A stretch of 64,000 bases of DNA from Carnegiea gigantea. Taxonomy: Eukaryota; Streptophyta; Magnoliopsida; Caryophyllales; Cactaceae. The DNA is taken from contig JAKOGI010000823.1 in the NCBI GenBank assembly GCA_029747015.1, positions 25,001 to 89,000 of the forward strand, read 5' to 3'. A program made the translations under genes and the position numbers. Every line of letters begins with the position of its first letter. Position 1 is the first letter of the stretch. Positions 1-9,783 of this stretch are shown here, one piece after another. The notes beneath the pieces were generated by a model, which had not been told where the DNA came from, searched no databases, and saw nothing but the letters and a program-made list of their open reading frames with translations.

Positions 1-1901
1 TTAACATTTGGCTAGCTGTTTGGCATTATCAAAAATGAAGGACTTAATATTTGCTTGGAGATTAAACTTCAAGCCAAATATGGAGCAGACAGAGCCCAAT
101 TTAGAAAGGAAATGGGTACTTTCTGTGATGCATTGGTATCACCAAAATAGAAGCTCCCTCTACTGTTCGTAAAAGAGTTCAGAAGAAGGTTAATAAACCT
201 TGTCCCAACATACGAGCTCCTCCTCCTCGTCCAAACACCGTATAAGAAGAAGTTTAACCCAAAACCTACTCGAAAAGGTAAGGGTAAAATTCCTATTAAG
301 AAGAACAAGATTGTTTGCTACAAATGTGGTAAAATAGGCCACAACTTTTCAATATAAAAATAAACAAAAGATTAATGAGTTACTTTCTAGAGAACCAGTT
401 AAAAAAAAAGCTCTTAGCTTTATTAACAAAAGGTTCTTATGCTTTTGAAGAAGAAGATTACTATCTAGAACAAGAGATGATAATTTTAAGTACGAATCTT
501 CTCCTTTACAAATGCTTGATGTTATTACAAATCGTTCTCAAAAAGAATTTCTTTTAGATTTAATTGGGAGTATAACTGACAATGATCTAAAGAAAGATTA
601 TCTGGAAAAATTCAAAAATTTAATTCTTGAAGGCGAAAACTAGTCTTCCAGGTTTACTCCTGAGTCTACGAGTATTACAAAAATATTTGACAAATATCCT
701 TTTCCTAATCCTTTTCAACAAATTATAACCAAAGATTTACAAAATGAGCTTAATGAGCTTACATGTCAAGTTTGTTCTCTGAAATAAGAAATTATCTGTC
801 TCAAAACTAAAGATTTAGAATTTGACACCAGATTTACACTCATTGACTCAAAAATTAGTAACCTCACTGATGTTCTGGAGACATTGGAGAATATTCAGGA
901 AATCTCTACCCAAGATATTCCTGATGAACAATTTGTTGCAACTTTTTCACAAGTTATTTTTCAAAAATGGTATTCACTTGTTAATTTAGTCATTGAAGAT
1001 TTTTCAACAAGATTATTGTTTCAAAATTTTGTGAAAGAACCTGTGAGGAATTAACTAGTACTAATGGAGAACCCCTTAGCATTAAATACAAGCTCAATAA
1101 GGGTTATATTAAAAATGACAATTACTATTTCAAAAATGTCTTCTTGATTGTTGATAATATAACTAATGATGTTATCCTCGGCACCCCACTTCTAATACAA
1201 ATTTATCTCTTTGAGTTAATGAAACAAGAATCCATACAAATGTTATGGGCAAACCAATTTCATTTCATTTTCTTACACCTGGTCATCAAAGAGAAACTTC
1301 TTTATTGCAATCAAACTCGATTTTTAAACAAATTAATGTTTTACAAAGCAAACATCTCAAATTTTCTTTCTTCAAGAAGAAATCTCTCATCAAAGAATTG
1401 AAGAACAATTACAAAGCCCTTCAATACAAAAGAAAATCCTTGATCTGCCCAATGCCTTTTGGGAAAGGAAAATGCATATTGTTTCTCAACCCTACGAAAA
1501 TGATTTTGATGAACGAAATATTCCTACAAAAATCGGCCCCACTTAAATGAATGTTGAATTGCTAGAGTATTGTACGAAGGAAATACAATCTCTTCTTGAC
1601 AAGAAGCTGATCAGATGCTCCAAATCACCTTGGAGCTATGCAACTTTCTATGTTAACAATTCGACGGAAAAAGAACGAGGAATTCCTCATCTTGTCATTA
1701 ATTATAAGCCTTTAAACAAAGTACTCCAATGGATTCGTTATCCTATCCCAAACAAAAGAGATTTGCTCAATTGCCTTTGTGTGCAAAAATCTTTTCAAAA
1801 TTTTAGATGAAGTCTGGATTTTGGCAAATTCAGATTATTGAACGTGATCAATACAAAATGGCATTTACAGTTCCTTTCGGACATCACAAATGGCATGTGA
1901 T
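1..1901 (+). pseudogene. Endogenous pararetrovirus fragment 1 (caulimovirid coat end, zinc finger, protease, start of RT)
   Basis: This is a decayed, integrated copy of a plant double-stranded DNA pararetrovirus polyprotein. In order I see a basic, Lys-rich stretch typical of the end of the coat protein (about 130-310), a CCHC zinc finger reading CYKCGKIGHN at 316-345, a protease-region motif VILGTP near 1174, and the start of reverse transcriptase (1547-1900) with SPWSYATFYV and VINYKPLN followed by WIRYPIPNK. The reading frame is broken many times by stops and shifts. The copy starts before the window and stops inside the RT fingers/palm near 1901, so the catalytic YxDD box, RNase H and everything after are absent. 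The CCHC form differs from that of the second copy at 53264, so the two belong to different caulimovirid groups. Gypsy elements share RT motifs, but the SPWS...VNYKPLN signature is caulimovirid. It cannot be active. Confidence 0.82.
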
Positions 1902-3158
1902 GTTACATGCCTGGTAAACCAAATTGATGATAATTTTAGTGAGTGGATGGGAGGGTGTGAAGAAAACTCTAGATTTTTGGTGATAAGAATAGTCGATTGA
2001 GGGAGACGAGTGGGGATTATGTTTTTCTAAATCCTTCTCAAACCTATTATAGCTGGTGCCAACCAAGCTGAGTGGCATTTTTAGCTTTTGAAATGAATAT
2101 AGTGTCACAGACGACCAATAAAAATTATTAGTAGCCTTATTAATTTTTTTATAATAGCAGCATTTTTAAGCAAGAACTCGCATATGCAGAAAGATATCAA
2201 TTAACATTCTAGCAAATCCATCACAAATGCCCAAAACAAAAGGCTCAAACCACAAATGAAGTTAAACTTAAAACAAATTTTAGTTTTAAAATGTCAATAA
2301 TATGAGATAATATATAGAAATTTTAGTTACCACCATTTGGACCACAAACCATCAATGCCCACATTTACAACTCGAAAAGAAAGAAAAATAGAAAATGAGA
2401 GAGAAACATTAGAGTGAAAGAGTTACTTCAAAGATTGATCTAATTATCAGCCAAAAATCCTAGGTTTATACAGAAAAGGGGAATATAAGATTCTAACCCA
2501 AAAAGTTTTAGGCAAAATGCAAGCAATTATAAACAAGATGGAGATATAAAATTAAAAATAATATGTCAATCAATTGAAAAAGTTTTGGATAAAAAAAGAC
2601 ATCAAGGAGGATAAGAGTGACTAGATTTCAAACCTCTCAACATTTATGAGTATCAACCCCATTTTCAAGTTCAATGAGATTGATTGAATGTCTCTCACAT
2701 CCAACTTGCAACTTCACGGATAATCAATCTACCGTAAGCAATAAAGAATAGATAAGAAGCAGGAATAGTTTCGATCAATTGGGATGCTCTATAACTGGTT
2801 TTTTCTGAAGGCACATGTCGAGAAGTTACTGGTCTAAGTTGGAGGAGGGAGAGGGGGTGGAGAATCCACACTGAACATGTTGTAAGAAGGCATTTTTCTG
2901 ACTAAATGCACAAAGACCAAAAAAACTCTAAGAAACTATATATGGACTAAACAACAACAAGAACTAGTGATAGTAACTATGTAAAACATAAGTACAATAT
3001 TGCAGAGGAAAGAACTATACCTTAGCAAATAGAGGAAGGCTAATATAATATCTTCTCATATGACAGTACTACCTGTATTCAAATACGACAAACAAAAAAG
3101 GAAAAAATAACCAGTAATACACAATGACATATCCTACTCTACGACAACCCAAGGGCAG
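1902..3158. other. Non-coding interval, no gene recognised
   Basis: AT-rich sequence between the truncated pararetrovirus and the LINE tail. I find no convincing coding region, only short shadow frames. The part next to 3159 (about 3000-3158) is probably the 3' untranslated part of the LINE on the minus strand. Confidence 0.5.
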
Positions 3159-3760
3159 CTACGGATGTATCTCTCTGTGCTCAAAGACATTAATCCTATC
3201 TTGCCACATTCTTCTATCCCGAGCCATGATCTCCATCAATCCTAAAACTTTCAAATCCTGTATAATCACCTCATTCAAGTTCTTTTTTGATTGTCCTCTA
3301 CTTTTTCTACTTTCAGGGATGTTAATCTTCTCACACCTTCTCACATGAGCATCCACACTCCTCTTCATATGCCCAAACCATTTAAGCCTAATCTCTCTCA
3401 TTTTATCCTCGATGGGAGCCACTTTAACTATATCTCTAATTACTTCATTCCTAATTCTATCGACCATCGTATAGCCACACATCCATCTAATCATCCTCAT
3501 CTCAACCTTTGAACTTGTGTCTTTTTTATAGGCCAACATTCTAAGGCAGATAACACACCATATCTAACTATCATACAATCAACTTGCCTTTTTATCCTAC
3601 AAACATCCTCTTATCACATAATGCACTTGAAGCATTCTTCTATTTTTGCCAGCCCACTTTTATGTGATGGTTGATGTCTTTGTTAACTTCTGCTTTCTAT
3701 TGAATGATCGAGCCTAAATATTTAAACTTAATTACTGGAACTTTCAGGAATTTTTGGGTG
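3159..3760 (-). mobile_element. LINE (L1-type non-LTR) ORF2 C-terminal remnant
   Basis: The minus strand encodes the far C-terminal part of a plant LINE reverse transcriptase ORF2. The open part (3159-3539) holds MRMIRWMCGYTMVDRIRNE, then APIEDKMREIRLKWFGHMKR, then the RGQSKKNLNEVI motif (family form RGRPKKTW). This block is very common at the 3' end of plant LINE ORF2 proteins. Upstream, in other frames up to about 3760, the preceding segment is still readable (FKYLGSIIQ and DINHHIKVGW) with several stops. Endonuclease and RT catalytic domains are missing, as expected from 5' truncation at insertion. No clear poly(A) tail or target duplication was found. The family call is confident, and the fragment is certainly dead. 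Confidence 0.85.
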
Positions 3761-4059
3761 TTCTACTACGTTTGCTCATTTTGAAATCCTTTGTTTTTTG
3801 TTAATTAGCAAAATAAAGCCAATTATCTGTAAATGATTTTGTGGATGGTAGTAGTTGGTTAACACTAAAACATGAACGACTTCTGCAATCTATATGGTAA
3901 ATTATCGTGCATCTAATGACCCTTCCTGCCTTGCCAACCTGGCTAGGCGGGAGTATTTGGTATTGTTTTGGTTCTGTATATCATCATCATTGTTATACTT
4001 TTCTTCATTTTTGGTCTATCTATGATGGCAGTAGTTTAAAAGCTCACATATTGGTAAGG

Positions 4060-4550
4060 ATCCTTCATTTTTTTTCAGATAGTTTTAATTGGCTACAAAG
4101 AATCAAGGTTGCTTTGGGACTTGCCTGTATCCTGGAATATATGCATAAGAAAACTGAGAGTTCACCAACAGTTGTTCAGAATCTTGACGCAGCTTATGTT
4201 ATGCTTGATCAGGTTGGATTTGGACATTACTGTTCTCCTTTTCCAAAAAACATTTCCGGAAGTTGCGGATGCAACTGGCTATTGTCATTGGTTTCTTAGA
4301 TCTTCTTAAATGTCTATGGTGTCATCAACTAATTTTGTCCATCAACTCTCAGGATTACAACCCAGTTCTTCTTGACTTCAGTTGCGTCTCTGGTGGGATT
4401 TTCCCAGAGACAAATACATGCCGAGAATGGCTTCATTTTTGCCGGTGCATTGGGTGGACTGAAGAAAGTGATATGGAAGCTTTATCAGTATGCGAAGAAG
4501 TGGACTATTGCTATTTTGATTGCTTATCCACCATAAGGATTTGAAAATTG
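4060..4550 (+). pseudogene. Receptor-like kinase pseudogene fragment, copy 1 (kinase-inactive motif set)
   Basis: The fragment looks like two exons of a plant receptor-like kinase catalytic domain. After an acceptor-like tttttcag near 4078, the frame reads NWLQRIKVALGLACILEYMH, which matches the alpha-E region of RLKs (LxWxxRxxIAxGxAxGLxYLH). The catalytic loop position reads QNLDAAYVMLD where an active kinase has HRDIKxxNVLLD. An intron-like gap (donor after CTTGATCAG near 4213, acceptor ctctcag near 4352) leads to DYNPVLLDFSCVSGG, where an active kinase has DFG. Both the HRD and DFG motifs are therefore replaced. A homologous copy lies at 33460-33860, and a kinase C-lobe of compatible type lies at 27578. 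N-lobe and C-lobe are absent here. It could be a fragment of a pseudokinase gene rather than of an active kinase; which subfamily is unclear. Confidence 0.55.
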
Positions 4551-5120
4551 TCTGCAGGTTCCTTTCTTTTGGTTTGAATGAGGAAAAAATAGAAATATTG
4601 AAGCGCAAGTACAGTTGTTAAACTGGAATTGTCAATAGTGCTCATTAAGCTTCCTAGTGGGAAAGGGTTTTCCTGTTAGGTATTTGCTGTGCTTTGGCTT
4701 TATTCTGGCCTCATTAGATGTGGCTTGTTGTCTTTCATGAATCACATCTCTTACATAAATGAGACATGAGTAGAAAAAGTAAACTATGCTCTTCATTTAG
4801 GATCGATTTGTAACAAGCCCTAAGGCCCGGTTGATGAATTTGCAGTATCTCTAGTTTCATAAGTCTTAGCTCCCTGCGCTCCGATTTAGATTCCTTGCGT
4901 AACTTTTACAAGAATTGAAGTGGATCTCTATAGTAACTTGGAGAACAAGTCCTCCCACACTCTCCCACGGTTTGAATTGTTGGCTTTGCTATGATGAGTA
5001 AAGCCCTTGATGTGGATCACAAATTTTGTTGTCTTGTTGGTATATTTTGGTTTTATACATTCTGAAAGAGTTACCTTGAAAATTCCATATATAAATCAGG
5101 GAAGACAAGTCCTTATATTT
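4551..5120. other. Non-coding interval before copia A
   Basis: AT-rich sequence continuing from the kinase-like fragment. I see no supported gene; the open frame 5007-5237 runs into the copia A LTR and shows no family motif. Confidence 0.5.
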
Positions 5121-5125
5121 AGGAC
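5121..5125. repeat. Target site duplication of copia A, left copy
   Basis: The five bases AGGAC directly precede the left LTR and are repeated exactly after the right LTR at 9779-9783, marking a canonical retroviral-type integration. Confidence 0.9.
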
Positions 5126-5461
5126 TGTTGTAAAAAAATGCAGAGGAAAAAGACAGGAGATAGAAAATAACAGAGAGATGAAAAAAAAAGCTGCTGTTGC
5201 TTTATTACTTCTCAATAATTGGCTTATGAAAATTTGATAAAATGAACAACTACAAACGCCTATATTTGTAGGCTAAGATAAAACTAACAAGAGAGAAAAA
5301 TGTGGGAAGTTATTCCACGATTAGCAAAAAGATTTGCAACTCCTATGATTATGCCTAAAGAAAAGATAACAACCCAAAAGTGCTAAAATTTAGGAAACAA
5401 ACTTTAGAAAAAGACTTGGTCAAGGATTTTTTTTTTTTTTTTTTGGAATCAGTTTTCAACA
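5126..5461 (-). repeat. 3' LTR of copia A
   Basis: 336 bp, starting TGTTGTAAAA and ending TTTTCAACA on the + strand. Compared with the right LTR I count about a dozen substitutions plus length differences in an A run and a T run, roughly 97% identity, which implies a recent insertion. Confidence 0.93.
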
Positions 5462-6672
5462 CTCCCCCTTGATTCAAAATCGCAAATTCCAAGCTGTGTT
5501 TTGAGGAATTCATGTTGTGCTTGCGGAAGCAACTTTGTAAAAATATCAGCAACTTGTTCGGTTGTATCACATGTCTTCAAAACAATCCCTCCAGCAGAAA
5601 CACAACTTCGAATGAAGTGATAACGAATGTCAATGTGTTTGGTTCTACTATGAAAAGTTGGATTCTTTGTCATAGCAATAGCTGATCTGTTGTCACAAAA
5701 GATCTCAGTTGCACAGCTTTGCTTCTGCTTTAAATCAGAAAGAAGCCTTCTTAACCAAACAGCTTGACAAGTTGTTGTAGTTACAGCAATATACTCTGCC
5801 TCTGAAGTTGATAAGGCAACCACTTCCTGCTTCTTTGAACACCAAGAAATCACACCAGACCCATGGTTGAACACATAACCAGATGTGCTCTTTCTATCAT
5901 CAATATCTCCAGCCCAATCACTGTCTGTAAAGCCAATTAACTTGAAATTTGATACTCTTGAGTAGCAAATTCCATGATTGGTTGTACTTGCAACATACCT
6001 TAAAATTCTCTTTGCAGATCCAAGATGAAGCTTGCTTGGATTATGCATAAACCTGGATACAACTCCAACAGAGAAGGTAATGTCTGGCCTTGTATGAGAC
6101 AAATAGTTTAAACCACCAACAAGACTCCTAAAATATGTAGCATCTGCCATTTCGGCACCATCTTCATGACACAACTTCTCATTGACATTCATGGGTGTGA
6201 CAGCAACCTTGCAATTCACCATGTTAAATTTCTTCAGAAGATCCAACGCATATTTTCTTTGGGAAATAAAAATTCCATCTTTACCTTGTTTCACTTCAAG
6301 ACCAAGAAAATAATGCAACATACCCAAATTCGACATCTCAAATTTCTTCACCATGCAAGCTTTGAAGTCAGCAACAACAGACCCACTAGAACCCATGTAA
6401 ATCATATCATCAACATACAGGCATACCACGAGAAAATCATTCTCACCTACTGTCTTGAAATACAAAGTAGGCTCATTCATGCTTCTTTCAAAACCATTCT
6501 CCTGAAAATAAGAATCAATTTTGAAATACCCAGCTCGCGGGGCTTGTTTTAAGCCATACAATGCATTCTTTAACTGGTAGACTTTTTCTTCTTGGCCACA
6601 AATTACAAAACCTTCAAGTTGCGAAACATAAACTTCTTCTTCCAGGTCACCGTTCAAAAATGTAGATTTCAC
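5449..6672 (-). pseudogene. pol: Copia A reverse transcriptase (palm) and RNase H
   Basis: A 407-residue open stretch covers most of the RT and all of RNase H. It begins with DVKSTFLNGDLEEEVYV, contains [14 protein letters not shown] and the catalytic LYVDDMIYMG box near residue 88, then MVKKFEMSNLGMLHYFLGLE. The RNase H part shows DSDWAGDIDDRKSTSGY, then STSEAEYIA, then FCDNRSAIAM and RTKHIDIRYHFIR. It ends IFTKLLPQAQHEF...VEN, and its stop codon lies at 5449-5451, inside the LTR, so the polypurine tract is coding. A single TAG immediately before FDVKS (6673-6678) separates it from the RT N-terminal part. The protein synthesises cDNA in the virus-like particle and removes the RNA strand. This is the best-preserved segment of the element. 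Confidence 0.93.
5462..5470 (-). promoter_or_regulatory. Polypurine tract of copia A
   Basis: Minus strand AAGGGGGAG immediately upstream of the 3' LTR, the usual plus-strand primer of an LTR element. Confidence 0.88.
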
Positions 6673-6678
6673 ATCGAA

Positions 6679-7170
6679 CTAATATATAGGCCAAGACAAT
6701 TGAGCAGCAAGTGCTAAAAAAGTTCTCACAGTTTTAAAGCGAGCAACAGGAGAGAAAGTTTCTTCGTAATCAATACCTTCTTGCTGTAAATAGCCCTTCA
6801 CGACAAGCCTTGCCTTATGCTTTTGGATGCTCCCATCTGCATGGTATTTGATTCTGAATACCCATTTAAGTCCAATAGCTTTCTTTCCCTCTGGCAAGGC
6901 TACCAAGTCCCAGGTCTGATTTTTCTGAATGGCCAACAATTCCTCCTCTATAGCCTTGCACCATTTAGATTCGTTTGTAGCTTCTTCAAAGCAAATAGGA
7001 TCTGAGACAAGCAAAGCAAAGGTGGAGGATGTGTAAACATTAACAGCATATTTTGGGTTAGGCCTTCTATCTCTTGTTGATCTTCGCAGTTGCAGTGAAG
7101 GTTGTGAAGGCTCTTCATTACTGCATGGTGTTGTTGGAGTTGGTGAGGAGACAGGGGAACTTACAGGAGA
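6679..7170 (-). pseudogene. pol: Copia A reverse transcriptase N-terminal part
   Basis: The open part 6679-7014 reads WCKAIEEELLAIQKNQTWDL, then GLKWVFRIKYHADGSIQKHK, then [20 protein letters not shown] and SPVARF, the standard start of copia RT. It ends in a TAG just before the FDVKSTFLNG box of the next segment. In most family members that position is Gln, so a single C-to-T change explains the stop. The segment 7015-7170 joins it to the integrase tail through a stop and a linker rich in Pro and Ser. Confidence 0.9.
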
Positions 7171-7173
7171 CTC

Positions 7174-8272
7174 CTATCTTTCAATTGAAGGCAATTCTAT
7201 AGGAATATTTTGGTGCACTTGTTGTTCACTCCAATTCCAGTTTGCAGTCTCATTAAACACAACATCCCTACTAATTGTTATCTTGCCACTAACAGGGTTG
7301 TATAGCTTATATGCTTTGGATTCAGAAGAATAACTAACAAAAATATATTTCTCAGACTTTTCATCAAACTTCTGAGAGTATGTTTTAACCAAAGCATAAG
7401 CTACACAACCAAAAATTTTTAAGTGGCTTACCATTGGCCTTTTGCCTATCCAAGCTTCATATGGTGTCCGATTACGAACAACTCTTGTAGGAGACAGATT
7501 GAGAATGTATACCGCTGTTGCTACAGCTTCAGCCCAAAAATAAGTGGGAAGACCTTTTGCTTTCATCATGCTTCTTGCCATCTCTACCACTGTTTGATTT
7601 TTTTCTCTCAGCTACGCCGTTCTGCTCTGGTGTATATGGCGCTGTAAGCTCCCTGCAAATTCCATTTTCTTCACAAAAATTGGTGAACTCAGCTGAGACG
7701 AGTTCTCCACCTCTATCTGTTCGTAATGTCTTTATTAAAAGATCACTTTGTCTTTCCGCACAAGCTTTGAATTTCTTGAATCTGCCAAAAGCTTCTGACT
7801 TGTTTTCCAAAAAATAGACCCAGCTCATGCGACTGTAGTCATCTGTAATCAACAAAAAATATCTACTGCCACCAAGAGATTTAGTGTTCAAAGGTCCACA
7901 TAAATCTACATTTATTAACTCAAGACATTTAGAAGCCCTCCAAGTCTTTCCCACAGGAAAAGGGTTTTTGCTTTGCTTCCCATAAACATAACTTTCACAG
8001 AAGCCAAGATCATCAAGTTTTGGCAGCCCAAACACCATCTTTTTTTGACTTAACAATTTCAGCCCATTAATATTCAGATGCCCATAACGTAAATGCCATA
8101 ATCTGGTTTCACTATCACCACTGGCAACCATAGCATACCTCTTAACCATAGAGACATTTAGCGGAAACATCTTGTTTTCAGTCATTGGAACTTTAGCAAT
8201 GAGTTGGCCAGAGGATTTATCTCTAATGAAACAATGTCCGTCATCAAATAAAATAGAGTATCCAGTAACCAT
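7174..8272 (-). pseudogene. pol: Copia A integrase
   Basis: Two overlapping open stretches (7529-8272 and 7174-7590) cover the integrase in different frames, so there is a frameshift near 7560-7590. The zinc-binding pre-integrase part shows [17 protein letters not shown], but [10 protein letters not shown] has Tyr where the second Cys of the HHCC site normally sits. The catalytic core has [11 protein letters not shown] (first Asp), [13 protein letters not shown] (second Asp) and [10 protein letters not shown] (Glu), the D-D-E triad. The second stretch carries [16 protein letters not shown], the GKRPMVSHLKIFGCVAY block and VVFNET. The family inserts cDNA into nuclear DNA. The lost Cys and the frameshift indicate inactivation. 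Confidence 0.92.
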
Positions 8273-9430
8273 TAACTATCCAATACTAAGCAAATTATGA
8301 GACAGACTCGGAACAAGCATCACATCTTGCAAAATCTTAGCATTACCTTTGTTGATTGTAATGCTAATAGTACCTTTGCCTTCCACTTGAATTTTCTTGC
8401 TATCTCCCAGTGTCACCTTTGATTTTTGGGACTCATCAAGTTCCTTAAATGAAGATCATGATCCAGACATATGGTTAGAGCAACCACTGTCCAAAAACCA
8501 AACATCAGTAGACTCTTTTTCACATGAAAGAGCCATGAATAACTTATAATCTTTGGTTGTTTTCTCAGCAAAACTTGCTTGGCTAGCCTCATCCTTCTGC
8601 TTCTGCCAACAATACACTTCTATATGGCCAGGCTTCTTACAATAGTTACAGAGAAATTTTTTGTTCTGCCTTTCGTCAGTGGAACCTCTTCTGCCTCGAC
8701 CTCTGCCTTGGCCTCTTCCACGACCTCTGCCTCGGTATCCACCTCTGCCACGACCACGACCAGAATTTCCGGGAGTCTCCCCCTTCACCTGAAAAGCTTT
8801 TTCCTCACTCTGATCACAGGACCTACTAACTCTCTCTTCATGGGCTTGTAGGGAACTCATCAATTGATCAAAAGTCCAAGTAGACAGGTCCTTAGATTCT
8901 TCAATCGCAGCAACAATATAGTCAAAATTTTTGGTTTAACTTCTTAGCACCTTAATCACAACAGTTTCATTACCAACATTGTCACCATAAGTTCGCATTT
9001 GGGTAACAATCCCAGACACCCTAGACAAGAATTCTTGAACCGACTCTTTCTCTTTCATGGCCAAAGTTTCAAATTCACGACGAAGAGTCTGTAATTTTAC
9101 AATAATTACCTTTTTGTCGCCCACAAATTCTTGCTTCAAATTTTCCATGCCTGACTGGAAGCTGTAGCTGCTGCAATTCTCGAAAAAATTTCATCATCCA
9201 GTGCTGATTGGATGATAAATAGGGCCTTGGCATCCTTCTTACGAATCTCCCGCAGTTGTTGGTCAAGCTGAGTCGGTGCCGGATTAGGCTCAGTGTACCC
9301 ATTGTCCCAAAGCCCATTATTCCTGAGATTTGAACATAGTCTTCATCTTGAGACTCCAAAGATGATATTTTTCCCCTTTGAATAAGGGAATCAAAGGCTA
9401 AGCTGAAGAATTCGAACCATTGCTAGCCAT
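8273..9430 (-). pseudogene. gag: Copia A gag, zinc knuckle and protease
   Basis: Gag begins at an ATG (complement of 9428-9430) one base downstream of the primer-binding site. The N-terminal half has several stops and shifts (open pieces 9075-9359 and 8936-9148, the latter reading VGDKKVIIVKLQTLRREFET). The C-terminal half (8456-8863) is open and has an Arg-Gly run (GRGRGRGGYRGRGRGRGQGR), then a CCHC knuckle CNYCKKPGHIEVYC, and runs straight into the protease with the active-site motif VWFLDSGCSNHMSG. Gag forms the particle, the knuckle binds genomic RNA and the Asp protease cuts the polyprotein. The Arg-Gly run between gag and the knuckle is longer than usual. The stretch 8273-8455 is the rest of the protease, with a stop. 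Confidence 0.88.
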
Positions 9431-9431
9431 G

Positions 9432-9443
9432 GCTCTGATACCA
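9432..9443 (-). promoter_or_regulatory. Primer-binding site of copia A (tRNA-iMet)
   Basis: Minus strand TGGTATCAGAGC, three bases inside the 5' LTR, a perfect match to the usual plant initiator tRNA-Met primer site. Confidence 0.93.
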
Positions 9444-9446
9444 GTT

Positions 9447-9778
9447 TGTTGTAAAAAAATGCAGAGGAAAAAGACAGAAGATAGAAAATAACAGAGAGAT
9501 GAAAAAAAGCTGCTGTTGCTTTATTACTTCAGAATAATTGGCTTATGAAAACTTGATAAAATGAACAACTACAAACACCTATATTTATAGGCTAAGATAA
9601 AACTAACAAGAGAGAAAAATGTGGGAAGTTATTCCACAATTAGCAAAAAGATTTGCAACTCCTATGATTATGCCTAAAGAAAAGGTAACAACCCAAAAGT
9701 GCTAAAATTTAGGAAACAAACTTCAGAAAAAGACTTGGCCAAGGATATATTTTTTTTTTTTTGAATCAGTTTTCAACA
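9447..9778 (-). repeat. 5' LTR of copia A
   Basis: 332 bp, TG...CA bounded, near-identical to 5126-5461. It is followed by the second copy of the target duplication AGGAC (9779-9783). Confidence 0.93.
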
Positions 9779-9783
9779 AGGAC

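Larger units (their letters stand above)
5126..9778 (-). mobile_element. Full-length Ty1/copia LTR retrotransposon 'A'
   Basis: This is a complete copia element of about 4.65 kb, transcribed leftwards. It has terminal LTRs (5126-5461 and 9447-9778) bounded by TG...CA, a primer-binding site complementary to initiator tRNA-Met at 9432-9443, a polypurine tract at 5462-5470, and a perfect 5-bp target duplication AGGAC on both sides. Internal order on the minus strand is gag, zinc knuckle, protease, integrase, reverse transcriptase, RNase H. Integrase before RT is diagnostic of copia. The short size and Arg-Gly-rich gag suggest the Ivana/Oryco or Tork side of plant copia, but I cannot settle the lineage by eye. 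The reading frame has several lesions, so it is non-autonomous, although all the cis signals remain. Confidence 0.95.

Noticed and set aside
8579..8851. Ser/Thr/Ala-rich + strand frame
   Set aside because: Shadow of the Arg-Gly repeat of copia A gag on the opposite strand.
9432..9443. Sequences matching part of tRNA-Met (also at 12955 and 23958)
   Set aside because: They are 12-base primer-binding sites next to LTRs, not tRNA genes; no cloverleaf surrounds them.
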